Assembly (NCBI GenBank): GCA_030607235.1
Contig: JAUWEX010000009.1
Location: 1 to 12,543, forward strand
DNA: 12,543 nt
Direction: 5' to 3'
Source: Planctomycetota bacterium
GTDB lineage: Bacteria > Planctomycetota > B129-G9
Part shown: positions 1 to 6,844 of the stretch, in pieces
How positions within the stretch are numbered: the first letter of the stretch is position 1
Layout of the letters: the number at the start of each line of letters is the position of its first letter
Position numbers and translations under genes: made by a program
The notes under the pieces: model-generated
Seen by the model: the letters and a program-made list of their open reading frames with translations, nothing else
The model's database searches: none
Told to the model about the DNA's origin: nothing

Positions 1-241
1 GGTATTTCTTCCCGGCGATCTTGAGGCTGGCTTTGACCTGCAAACCGACCGCCTTTATGCTGACACCGAGTCCGGGCTTGGAATTTCCGACGAATTTCTT
101 TTCGGTCGCGCGCAAGGCCTTGCGCGCCTTGACGTGTCCAGGCTCAAGCGCGACGATGCGCTTGAACATTTCGATCGCGTACTCGTAATTTCCCCTCTCA
201 TAGGCCTGGAAGCCCGTATCATACATCTTCTCAATATCCAT
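1..241 (-). CDS. TPR-repeat protein, N-terminal part (runs off the window)
   Basis: Eighty codons are visible, read from the ATG at 241-239 leftwards off the window edge. Residues 4-37 form a tetratricopeptide repeat: a Tyr/Gly-containing first helix, then AYERGNYEYAIEMF, then ALEPGH. These carry the usual TPR positions (small residue, Tyr, Ala, Phe and the Pro closing the second helix). A basic stretch follows (KALRATEKKF). TPRs are protein-interaction scaffolds; the partner and role cannot be seen here. No signal peptide is present at this start, so the product is probably cytoplasmic unless it has a later membrane segment. The start is preceded by a weak GGTGGG ribosome site and, 60 bases upstream, by a good sigma70-type promoter on the same strand (301-329). 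It is divergent from def. A shifted minus-strand frame starting at 273 overlaps it but gives an Arg/Ser-rich sequence with no recognisable fold and is ignored. Confidence 0.8.
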   Translation of the reverse strand, partial: MDIEKMYDTGFQAYERGNYEYAIEMFKRIVALEPGHVKARKALRATEKKFVGNSKPGLGVSIKAVGLQVKASLKIAGKKY

Positions 242-300
242 AGGCCCACCGTTGGCAATTTGGTCCTAATCACGCGAAAAAACTAATAACGGAAACGGGG

Positions 301-329
301 ATTCTATCCGCAACACGCCAATCCGTCAA
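301..329 (-). promoter_or_regulatory. sigma70-like promoter for the TPR gene
   Basis: Read on the minus strand, TTGACG (324-329) and TAGAAT (301-306) are separated by exactly 17 bases, and each box matches consensus at five of six positions. A T-rich stretch lies just upstream, where an UP element would sit. Predicted transcription would start near 294, leaving a leader of about 50 bases before the ATG at 241. Prediction from sequence only. Confidence 0.6.
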
Positions 330-342
330 ATAAAAAATGGGC

Positions 343-371
343 TTCAAAAGGCCGATAAACTCTGATAGAAT
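343..371 (+). promoter_or_regulatory. extended -10 promoter for def-ribF
   Basis: TTCAAA (343-348, four of six consensus positions) and TAGAAT (366-371, five of six) are 17 bases apart. The -10 box is preceded by TGn (363-365), the extended -10 motif that compensates for a weak -35. A start near 378 would give a leader of about 39 bases. Its -35 box lies only 13 bases from the -35 box of the divergent TPR promoter, so the two could influence each other. Confidence 0.45.
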
Positions 372-416
372 AAATGTTTTGAAACACTTGACACAAACCA
401 CACCAGGAGAGAAGCA

Positions 417-914
417 ATGCGCATTGTCAAGTATCCTAACCCGATACTGCTCAGGCCGACCGAAAAAATCGGGGAGATCGACGATTCGATCCGGCAACTG
501 GCCGCGGAGATGCTCGCAACGATGCACGAAGGCAAAGGCGTCGGCCTCTCCGCCAACCAGGTCGGCCGCGCACTGCACATGACGGTAATAAACCCCACAG
601 GCAAAAAAGAAGACGAACTCGTCGTAATCAACCCCGAGATCACAGCCAGCAGCGGCCGCATAGTCAACGAGGAGGGATGTCTGAGTTTTCCAGGCATCTA
701 CGGCAAGGTCGCCCGCGCCACCAGCGTTACGGTGCACTACACCGACCTCGACGGCAACTCATATTCAATCGAGGCGCGCGATTTCCTCGCCCGAATCTTT
801 CAGCACGAAATCGACCATCTAAACGGAGTCGTTTTCGTCAGCAAACTCGGCCCCGCCGCAAAAATCCGCCTGGCGTCGGATCTGAAAAAACTGGAAGCCG
901 AATATGAGTCATAA
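417..914 (+). CDS. def: peptide deformylase
   Basis: Removes the formyl group from the N-terminal formyl-methionine of new proteins in the cytoplasm, as a metal-dependent hydrolase. All three family motifs are present. Motif 1 is GVGLSANQVG at residues 41-50 with the catalytic Gln48 (Ser replaces the more usual Ala of GLAA). Motif 2 is EEGCLS at 85-90 with metal ligand Cys88. Motif 3 is QHEIDH at 129-134 with metal ligands His130 and His134 and general base Glu131. At 165 aa it is a normal full-length enzyme. The ATG is preceded by AGGAGA at a good distance. The last 11 bases overlap the start of ribF, so the two are almost certainly co-transcribed and translationally coupled. The common partner fmt (methionyl-tRNA formyltransferase) is not in this window. 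Confidence 0.97.
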   Translation: MRIVKYPNPILLRPTEKIGEIDDSIRQLAAEMLATMHEGKGVGLSANQVGRALHMTVINPTGKKEDELVVINPEITASSGRIVNEEGCLSFPGIYGKVARATSVTVHYTDLDGNSYSIEARDFLARIFQHEIDHLNGVVFVSKLGPAAKIRLASDLKKLEAEYES

Positions 915-1899
915 GCAAATACGGCTCATATCGATCGAACGGGCCGCCGAGGAGCGTCTGCGCGATCCGGTAGTGACGCTGGGGGCCTTCGACGGTGTGC
1001 ACCGCGGCCACCAAGCCGTAATCGGCGCCGTGGTCGAGTGGGCCGAGCGGATCGGCGGCGAATCGGCCGTCATCACCTTCGACCGCCACCCGCGCTCGGT
1101 ACTGGCCAAGCACAAAAACTGGCAGGGCTGTATCACCTCGCTGGAGCACCGCCTGGTGCTGTTCGAGCAGGCCGGTGTGGACTGCTGCGTGTTGCTGCGG
1201 TTTCACCGCGATAAGTCCGAGATGTCCGCCGAGGACTTCGCCCGCAAGATAATATATGAAAGGCTCGGATGCAGGCGGATCGTGCTGGGGTTCGACTGCC
1301 GCTTCGGGCGCGACCGCCGCGGCGACATAAAAATGCTGCGCGAGATGACCGACGACAGCGGCGCGTCGCTTTTCGAAGTACGCAAGGTCGCACCCTACAC
1401 CCTCAACGGCGAAAAAATCAGCAGCACCAATATCCGCGCCGCGATCCTGACGGGCGACCTGAAACAGGCCGAGACACTGCTGGGCCGGGCCTACTCGGTA
1501 ATCGGCACAGTAATCCGCGGCGACGCGCGCGGCAAGCGGCTGGGGTTCCCAACCGCCAATCTTAACCTGCACCACGAAATCAGCCCGCCGCCGGGCGTCT
1601 ACCACACCGAGGCGATAGTCCTCAGCGGCAGCCGCACCGGCCAGCGCTGGCCCAGCATAACCAACGTCGGCACACGGCCCACTTTCGGCGACGTTACCGC
1701 AGGCAAACGCTGCTGGATCGAGGCGCACCTGCTGGATTTCGAGGGCGATCTCTACGGCATCCGCATCGAGTTGGTGTTTTTGGAGCGGCTGCGCGACGAG
1801 ATAAAATTCGGCGGGCCGGGCGAACTAAAACGCGCGATAATAGCCGATATCGAGCGGGTTCGCGGCGAAAACGAAAATGAAATCCCGAAATCGAGTTGA
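904..1899 (+). CDS. ribF: bifunctional riboflavin kinase / FAD synthetase
   Basis: Makes FMN from riboflavin and ATP, then FAD from FMN and ATP, in the cytoplasm. The N-terminal adenylyltransferase domain (about residues 20-185) carries GAFDGVHRGH at 27-36 with the nucleotide-binding HxGH-type motif, GFDCRFGRDRRGD around 129-141, and the SSTNIR motif at 173-178. The C-terminal riboflavin kinase domain (about 195-325) carries GKRLGFPTANL at 210-220 (its PTAN binds Mg-ATP), NVGTRPTF at 254-261, and IEAHLLDF at 272-279 with the catalytic Glu273. Length 331 aa is typical for the bacterial fusion enzyme. The ATG lies inside the end of def and has only a weak ribosome site, which supports translational coupling. 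The stop codon TGA (1897-1899) lies inside the -35 box of the tRNA-Phe promoter. Confidence 0.97.
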   Translation: MSHKQIRLISIERAAEERLRDPVVTLGAFDGVHRGHQAVIGAVVEWAERIGGESAVITFDRHPRSVLAKHKNWQGCITSLEHRLVLFEQAGVDCCVLLRFHRDKSEMSAEDFARKIIYERLGCRRIVLGFDCRFGRDRRGDIKMLREMTDDSGASLFEVRKVAPYTLNGEKISSTNIRAAILTGDLKQAETLLGRAYSVIGTVIRGDARGKRLGFPTANLNLHHEISPPPGVYHTEAIVLSGSRTGQRWPSITNVGTRPTFGDVTAGKRCWIEAHLLDFEGDLYGIRIELVFLERLRDEIKFGGPGELKRAIIADIERVRGENENEIPKSS

Positions 1900-1923
1900 C
1901 ACTGGCTGTTTGAGCATTATAAT
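1896..1923 (+). promoter_or_regulatory. consensus sigma70 promoter of tRNA-Phe
   Basis: A perfect TTGACA (1896-1901) and a perfect TATAAT (1918-1923) are 16 bases apart. Initiation is expected near 1930, about 22 bases before the tRNA 5' end. The -35 box overlaps the ribF stop codon, so the promoter is partly embedded in coding sequence. Full consensus strength fits a stable RNA gene. Because no hairpin terminator follows the tRNA, this promoter could also feed the protease genes downstream. Confidence 0.85.
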
Positions 1924-1951
1924 TCCAGCCTGTTAATAACTGGACGAACAA

Positions 1952-2024
<73 letters not shown>

Positions 2025-2068
2025 TTTTTTATGCCCTCCTGACAGCAAACAACATCGATCAATCAAAG

Positions 2069-2079
2069 TATAATATAAT
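2069..2079 (+). promoter_or_regulatory. possible -10 region upstream of the protease operon
   Basis: Two overlapping TATAAT hexamers (2069-2074 and 2074-2079) sit about 110 bases before the first protease gene. No good -35 box lies at the right distance, so this is only a candidate. The alternative is read-through from the tRNA-Phe promoter. The rest of the 2025-2188 intergene shows no clear terminator or other gene. Confidence 0.25.
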
Positions 2080-2176
2080 TGGTTCATCGACATTTCGAGA
2101 ATCCGGAAAATCGGTGTATGCTATCTTGGCGAAAAACAGACTTTGCAGGTTCAATGTTTCAAGTCCACCTATTCAG

Positions 2177-2183
2177 AAAGGAG
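2177..2183 (+). promoter_or_regulatory. ribosome binding site fixing the start of the first HtrA-like gene
   Basis: AAAGGAG lies five bases before the ATG at 2189. This strong site, together with the signal peptide that begins at that ATG, decides the start against the upstream in-frame ATG at 1967 inside the tRNA. Confidence 0.8.
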
Positions 2184-2188
2184 ATGCC

Positions 2189-3499
2189 ATGAAGGGCATC
2201 CGCATTAGATTTATCGCCGCGGTGATGTTAGCGCTGATGCTGACGGCAGTTATCGGCGCCAGCACCAAAACGGCCGACGCCCGGGGAACCGGTCTTGAAG
2301 CGGTCCGGAAGGAATTCGTCCTGCTCAACAAGAAAATCAGCCCGGCCGTGGTGGCGGTTGTACGCGACAAGATCACCTGGGCCGGTTTTTTTATCAGCAA
2401 AGACGGCCTTCTGCTGACGACTAACGAAGTCGTTACCGGCGGTCAGACCAACCCCATATTCCGGCCGACAGGCCCGCAGCCCAAGCCCAATCTCAAGTCC
2501 ATCAAACTCCAGATACTGTTCGCCAACGGCGAGAGCCGCGAAGGCAAAGTTCTGGGGACGGATGACCTCAACGAAGTCGCGCTGGTCAGGGTCAAACTCA
2601 ACGGTAAGGAAACATTTACGCCGCTCAAACTCGGCGACTCCAAAGACGTCAAGCCCGGCCAGTTCGTCGCCACGATCGGCAACGCCTACGCCAGCATCAA
2701 CAACGACAACCAGCCCGCCTTCAGCGTGGGCACGGTCTCGGGCATCTTCCGCCTGAAGGGAGTGGCGGAATACAAGGGCAACCTCATCGAATCCAGCGCC
2801 GCGGTCAATCCCGGCAGCACCGGCGGCCCGATGGTCAACCTCAAGGGCGAAGTGATCGGCATAGCGTGCAAGCACTACGCGCTGAGCCGTTTTCAGGGCA
2901 CCGCGATCCCCATCGACCAGATAAAACTCAACCTCGAAGAGATGAAAAACAACAAGGAGATAGTCTCCGGCTACTTCGGCGCAACCTTCAACGGCACCAA
3001 GGTCAAAAAAGTCGACGCCAACAGCCCCGCACGTAAGGCGGGAATGAGAAAAGGCGACGAGATAGTCGAGATCGACGGCGTGTTCGTCAACAAGCGCGAC
3101 GACATATTTATGTTGCTGGGGCGCACCCCGGGCGACACCACGACCAACATCTTCGTCAAGCGCGGCGAAAAAACGATATTGCTTACGGTAACGTACGGCA
3201 AAGGCATCCCCGGCAAGGAACTCGTATCCTTCAAGCCCTGGATCGGCCTCGAAATCAAGGAAGAAGGCGGCAGAATTCTCATCACCGGCATACAGCCCAA
3301 CTCGCCAGCCGCAAAGGCAGGGCTAAAGCCCAACCTGTATATCATCTCGGTCGACGGCAAAGCAATCAAGAGTCCCGCGCAATTCATCGAGATTCTCAAA
3401 AACCTCGAACCGGGGCAGGTAATTACGCTTCGCGTCGAAACCAAAGACGGCTGGAAAAAGAACTTCAAGATAACGGTCGGCGAGCGCGCGGAAGAATAA
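2189..3499 (+). CDS. secreted HtrA-like pseudoprotease, two PDZ domains, all triad residues replaced
   Basis: The 436-aa product has the layout of a DegP/HtrA protease: a signal peptide (residues 1-31, likely cut after ADA), a trypsin-like domain (about 38-250), PDZ1 (about 262-335) and PDZ2 (about 350-430). The catalytic positions are all changed. The His of the TNNHVV motif is Glu80 (TTNEVV), the Asp of the DIAL motif is Glu129 (NEVALVRV), and the nucleophile of GNSGGP is Thr211 (GSTGGP). The GNP loop is also altered (GNAYA, 164-168). The surrounding fold, including the NPGSTGGP loop and the GEVIGI strand, is well kept, so the gene has been maintained rather than decayed. It is most likely a periplasmic binding or scaffold protein, or a regulatory subunit of the active protease two genes downstream. 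A rare Thr protease cannot be excluded but looks unlikely without the His. First gene of a three-gene tandem; the next starts 32 bases on. Confidence 0.88.
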   Translation: MKGIRIRFIAAVMLALMLTAVIGASTKTADARGTGLEAVRKEFVLLNKKISPAVVAVVRDKITWAGFFISKDGLLLTTNEVVTGGQTNPIFRPTGPQPKPNLKSIKLQILFANGESREGKVLGTDDLNEVALVRVKLNGKETFTPLKLGDSKDVKPGQFVATIGNAYASINNDNQPAFSVGTVSGIFRLKGVAEYKGNLIESSAAVNPGSTGGPMVNLKGEVIGIACKHYALSRFQGTAIPIDQIKLNLEEMKNNKEIVSGYFGATFNGTKVKKVDANSPARKAGMRKGDEIVEIDGVFVNKRDDIFMLLGRTPGDTTTNIFVKRGEKTILLTVTYGKGIPGKELVSFKPWIGLEIKEEGGRILITGIQPNSPAAKAGLKPNLYIISVDGKAIKSPAQFIEILKNLEPGQVITLRVETKDGWKKNFKITVGERAEE

Positions 3500-3531
3500 G
3501 CGTACGCCGCTAACAGATACGAGGACAAGAC

Positions 3532-4626
3532 ATGAATTCAAAAAAAATCATCACTGCAACTTTGATAGCGCTCGCGGTTTTGTTCGCCCAAGTCGCACCG
3601 GCCCAGGCCAAGACCGACATAGAGGCGCTCGAAGCCGCCATCGTCGAAACCGGCAAGGAAGCGGCAAAATCGGTCGTGCAGATACGGGTAATCCGCGCCG
3701 AGGGCGAGGAAGTGCCCTATAAGGAACTTCCCAAACAGGACACCGTTTTCCGGAGAACAAACGCCGGCCAAAAAGCCGCGCCGGGATACTTCGCGCGGCC
3801 CTACGGAGCCTGCAGCGGAGTGCTGATCGACGCCGGGGACGGCTACGTTCTGACCAGCAACTTCAACGTGCAAGGCAAGGTCGAAAAGATATTCGTTACG
3901 TTCGGCGACGGCGAGCGCTTCGAGGCGGAACTTCTGGGCCGCGGCGAGATGATGGACATTGCGCTGCTCAAGATCAAGGGCAACGTAAAACGCCGCCCGC
4001 ACATGAAACTGAAAAAGCGAAAGAAAGAGGTACGGATAGGCGAGTTTGTGCTGGTCGTCAGCCGCACCGAAAACCTTAAGATCCATTCGCAGACCTTCGG
4101 GATCGTCAGCGCTGTCAAGCGCCTCAATCCCAGAGTCGCCGCACTGCAACTCGACGCCAAGATCAACTACGGCAACTCCGGCGCGCCGGTCGTCGACATC
4201 GAAGGCAACATGATCGGTCTGGTCGGGTTCGTACGTTCGGACTACAACCCCATCGGCCAGTCCTCGGGCATTGGCTTCGCCTGCACCACCGAGAAAATCC
4301 TCGATATGATGAGCGATCTCAAAGCGGGCAAATTCATCGCCGCGCCCAAGATTCCGTTCCTGGGTATCAAGTTCGAGATGAGTTACGACAAGAACGACGG
4401 CGTACTCGTCGGCGAGGTAATCGCCGGCTCCGCCGCACAGGAAGCGGGCCTGCAGGAAGGCGACCTGATAGTCGAATTCGACGGCAAGCCCGTTCGGACG
4501 CCGCGCGATATCGTCGTCATCATCCAGCAAAAAAAGGTCGGAGACAAGGTCAAGTTCAAGATTAAGCGCAACGGCGCGGAGATGGTCCTCGAAGCGACCC
4601 TCAAGGCTCGTCCGGCGGGTCAATAA
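3532..4626 (+). CDS. secreted HtrA-like protein with one PDZ domain, catalytic His replaced by Phe
   Basis: The 364-aa product has a signal peptide (cut after AQA, residue 26), a trypsin-like domain (about 45-262) and a single PDZ domain (about 276-358). Aligned by eye to DegP, the His of the TNNHVV motif is Phe111 (TSNFNV), while the Asp (Asp142 in MDIALLKI) and the nucleophile (Ser216 in GNSGAP) remain. The GNPxG loop is replaced by SRTENL (177-182), and a basic KLKKRKKE stretch at 159-166 sits where DegP has an ordinary surface segment. Without the general-base His it should be inactive or nearly so; a substrate-binding role through the PDZ domain is the best guess. It has one PDZ where its neighbours have two, so it is not a simple recent copy of either. 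The ribosome site is GAGGA upstream of the ATG. Confidence 0.87.
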   Translation: MNSKKIITATLIALAVLFAQVAPAQAKTDIEALEAAIVETGKEAAKSVVQIRVIRAEGEEVPYKELPKQDTVFRRTNAGQKAAPGYFARPYGACSGVLIDAGDGYVLTSNFNVQGKVEKIFVTFGDGERFEAELLGRGEMMDIALLKIKGNVKRRPHMKLKKRKKEVRIGEFVLVVSRTENLKIHSQTFGIVSAVKRLNPRVAALQLDAKINYGNSGAPVVDIEGNMIGLVGFVRSDYNPIGQSSGIGFACTTEKILDMMSDLKAGKFIAAPKIPFLGIKFEMSYDKNDGVLVGEVIAGSAAQEAGLQEGDLIVEFDGKPVRTPRDIVVIIQQKKVGDKVKFKIKRNGAEMVLEATLKARPAGQ

Positions 4627-4682
4627 GCGGCCGTGCGACCATTTGATTGAATAACAAAAAAATATTACGGAAGGCCTAAATC

Positions 4683-6029
4683 ATGGCGAAAACAATCACA
4701 AAAGCAACAGGGTTGCTGGCGATAGCGCTGCTCCTGTCGGCGTTGTTCGTCCCGGCCGATTCGCAGGCGCGTCCCAACAGCGACACTCGCAAGGCCCTCA
4801 AGATTCAGAACAGTCTTCAGGAAACCATCGACAAGGTAGTGCCGACGTTCGTCAAGGTCGCGGGCGGTTCGGGCGTATTGATCAGCGAAGACGGCTACTT
4901 TATCACCAACTTTCATGTCGTCAATGCGATTTTCAAAAAGGTCGACACCACGACGGTTATGCTGCCCAACGGCCGCAGTTACACCGCCCGCAAAGTCAGC
5001 CTCGACCCCTATGGCGACACGGCGCTGTGCAAGATATGCCTCAAAGATACGAAAGAGAAACTGCCCTTCGCCACAATGGGCGACAGCGACAAACTCGAAA
5101 TCGGCCAGCCCGTAATCGCGGTGGGCAATCCGTTGGGGCTTGGCTCGGGCGACGCCCAGCCGACCGTTACGTTCGGCGTGGTCAGCGCCAAGAACCGCTA
5201 CATCGCCGCATCGCGCAACAACATGCTCATCTACGGCGACGCGGTGATGATCGACCTCTCCATCAACCCGGGCAACTCCGGCGGGCCGCTGTTCGACACC
5301 GACGGCAACCTGCTGGGGATCAACGGCCTGATCTACACGCGCTTCGGCCACAAGGCCAATACCGGCGTGGGCTATGCGGTCAGCATCAACCAGATCAAGC
5401 GCTTCCTGCCCATTATGAAGAAAAAACCCGTGGTCTATCACGGCACAATCCAAGGCATATCGTTCGGCAAGCAAAACGAACAAGGCAACCCCCTAATCAA
5501 CAAGATTGAGGCCGGTTCGCTGGCTGCCAAGACAGGCTTCAAACGGGGTGACGCGATATTCGAGGTCAACGGCAAACCCGTCAAGGCCTTCGCCAATTTC
5601 CTGCGCCTGATACACACCTGCCCGGAAAACACCGAGTTTTCAGTAAAAGTCAAGCGCGGCAACCAGAAAGTAACGCTGAAGTTCCGCTCCGAGCGCATCC
5701 CCCTGCCGGGTACGCCGACAGCCCCGACCAACCTCAACAAGCCGACGCTGGGCGTTGAGTTGGACATGAATTTCAAGGGCAAGGGCGTCAAGATCAAAAA
5801 AGTCGTTGCGGGCAGCGGCGCGGCGGAGGCCGGTATAACCGCGGGCGACATCATCATCAAGGTCGACGGCAAAAACATCAAGAGCATCGCGGATTTGCGC
5901 AAGATACTGGCGGTCAAGAAGGCCAGCGACAAGGTCATGCTCACCGTCAGGCGCGGTCGCCGGACCATAAACGTAATGGTCCTGCTCAAGACAGCACAGG
6001 ACGTTTATAAAAACCAGCCGCGCAAGTAA
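4683..6029 (+). CDS. HtrA/DegP-family periplasmic serine protease with intact triad, two PDZ domains
   Basis: The 448-aa product has a signal peptide (cut near SQA, residue 29), a trypsin-like protease domain (about 45-245), PDZ1 (about 252-335) and PDZ2 (about 352-436). All three catalytic residues are present: His78 in TNFHVV, Asp112 in GDTALCKI and Ser199 in NPGNSGGP. The GNPLGLG loop at 148-154 is intact. HtrA proteases degrade or refold damaged envelope proteins, with PDZ domains recognising C-termini and controlling activity. This is the only member of the tandem expected to cut peptide bonds, so the two upstream pseudoproteases may be its partners or regulators. The ribosome site GGAAGG precedes the ATG. 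The gene ends about 50 bases before a strong hairpin terminator, making it the last gene of the operon. Which named family member (DegP, DegQ, DegS type) it matches cannot be told by eye. Confidence 0.92.
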   Translation: MAKTITKATGLLAIALLLSALFVPADSQARPNSDTRKALKIQNSLQETIDKVVPTFVKVAGGSGVLISEDGYFITNFHVVNAIFKKVDTTTVMLPNGRSYTARKVSLDPYGDTALCKICLKDTKEKLPFATMGDSDKLEIGQPVIAVGNPLGLGSGDAQPTVTFGVVSAKNRYIAASRNNMLIYGDAVMIDLSINPGNSGGPLFDTDGNLLGINGLIYTRFGHKANTGVGYAVSINQIKRFLPIMKKKPVVYHGTIQGISFGKQNEQGNPLINKIEAGSLAAKTGFKRGDAIFEVNGKPVKAFANFLRLIHTCPENTEFSVKVKRGNQKVTLKFRSERIPLPGTPTAPTNLNKPTLGVELDMNFKGKGVKIKKVVAGSGAAEAGITAGDIIIKVDGKNIKSIADLRKILAVKKASDKVMLTVRRGRRTINVMVLLKTAQDVYKNQPRK

Positions 6030-6079
6030 CGAGGCCGGGAAGCGTGAGGCCACGGGCTCACCACAAAGCAGGCAAACAA

Positions 6080-6109
6080 AAAGAGGCGCACGATCATGTG
6101 CGCCTCTTT
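6080..6109. terminator. bidirectional terminator between convergent genes
   Basis: A perfect 12-base-pair stem (6080-6091 with 6098-6109) encloses the six-base loop GATCAT. On the plus strand it is followed by a broken T run (TTTCATTTTA). On the minus strand it is followed by a T-rich stretch, the complement of ACAAAAAG. It lies between the end of the third protease gene (6029) and the end of the convergent PEP-CTERM gene (6140), so it can stop transcription from both sides. Confidence 0.85.
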
Positions 6110-6139
6110 CATTTTATCCGCCTCCAGACAGGCGGGGTG

Positions 6140-6793
6140 TCATACAGCATGTAAGCAATGGTATTTCCTGCGCGCAATGTAGGCTGTCAGTGCGGCACCC
6201 GCGCCCATCAGGATCATGGTCATCGGCTCGGGGCTGGTTATGCCGCTGGAGGTGAAACTCGCCGTCGCGACAAAGTCGCCCGCGTCGCCGTAATAGTCGA
6301 GATCGCCGAAAGCAAAGCCGAAGGATTCTCCGCCGTCCAGCACCGTAGACGCCGGACCGTACATAAATATATCGTTTTCGGCATTGGCGAAAGTTTGCAG
6401 CGACAGCGGCGTGAGGTAGAGTTCGTCGAAACCGAAGCCGACGATTAGCACGTCGTTTTCGTCGTAAAATTCGAGAACGCCGCCCTCAAAGACGGCTTGG
6501 CTGAGCGCTCCGCGATGGTTGAGGTGGATTTCCTCCAAATCCAGCACACCGCCGTCCGCGTCGGTCATCACGAAACTCGCACCGTGGTAAACGGCCCCGG
6601 GGGTAAGGATTTCGAGCGTAACGTTATCGTTCCACGCCTCAATGTAACCCGCATCCGTCCCGGTCGAGGTGAATTGAACGCAAGTGGTCCCGGGGTCGGC
6701 AAAAGTCGCCAGCGTAATGGGGTCGGCGTTAGCCGCCGCAACAAAAATCAAAGCGGCCAGCGCCGCAAACAGGCTGTATCTGACAATTGACAT
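6140..6793 (-). CDS. exported protein with PEP-CTERM sorting signal
   Basis: The 217-aa product starts at the ATG complementary to 6791-6793. An upstream in-frame ATG at 6832 would put 13 charged residues ahead of the signal peptide and has no good ribosome site, whereas GGAGAGG lies just before the chosen start. Residues 1-23 are a signal peptide cut after ANA. The mature part is acidic, Gly/Asp-rich and beta-like, with no known enzyme motif. The end is a PEP-CTERM signal: SPEP at 187-190, a hydrophobic stretch at 191-206, then ARRK. Such tails are recognised by an exosortase in the inner membrane and mark proteins for the cell surface or matrix; no exosortase gene is in the window. The tail is atypical in running seven residues past the RRK (YHCLHAV), including a Cys. 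The gene stands alone, convergent with the protease operon and divergent from the tail-like unit. Confidence 0.85.
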   Translation of the reverse strand: MSIVRYSLFAALAALIFVAAANADPITLATFADPGTTCVQFTSTGTDAGYIEAWNDNVTLEILTPGAVYHGASFVMTDADGGVLDLEEIHLNHRGALSQAVFEGGVLEFYDENDVLIVGFGFDELYLTPLSLQTFANAENDIFMYGPASTVLDGGESFGFAFGDLDYYGDAGDFVATASFTSSGITSPEPMTMILMGAGAALTAYIARRKYHCLHAV

Positions 6794-6796
6794 GTG

Positions 6797-6803
6797 CCTC
6801 TCC
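6797..6803 (-). promoter_or_regulatory. ribosome binding site of the PEP-CTERM gene
   Basis: Read on the minus strand this is GGAGAGG, three bases before the ATG at 6793. It supports that start over the in-frame ATG 39 bases further upstream. Confidence 0.65.
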
Positions 6804-6827
6804 GAATAAACACGCACTTTCCTCGAA

Positions 6828-6844
6828 CGCACGCATCGCGTGCG
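6828..6844 (-). repeat. 7-bp inverted repeat in the leader of the PEP-CTERM gene
   Basis: CGCACGC (6828-6834) and GCGTGCG (6838-6844) are perfect inverted copies with a three-base gap. It lies 35-51 bases before the ATG of the PEP-CTERM gene and would form a small GC-rich hairpin in its leader, or serve as a binding palindrome. Its function is unknown. Confidence 0.5.

Noticed and set aside
838..1728. Long minus-strand open frame opposite ribF (296 codons)
   Set aside because: It lies entirely within def and ribF, both certain genes, has no ribosome site or domain, and has the Ala/Arg/Val-rich composition expected of the antisense of GC-rich codons.
2101..2170. Faint likeness to the tRNA-Phe anticodon and T-arm sequences (GAAAATC..GGTGT and GGTTCAA..GTCC)
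   Set aside because: The spacing between the two matches is about 30 bases longer than in a tRNA and no stems form, so a second tRNA or remnant cannot be supported.
3538..4623. Long minus-strand open frame opposite the second HtrA-like gene (361 codons)
   Set aside because: It mirrors almost exactly the length of the plus-strand gene, which has a signal peptide, PDZ domain and ribosome site; the antisense product has no recognisable fold.
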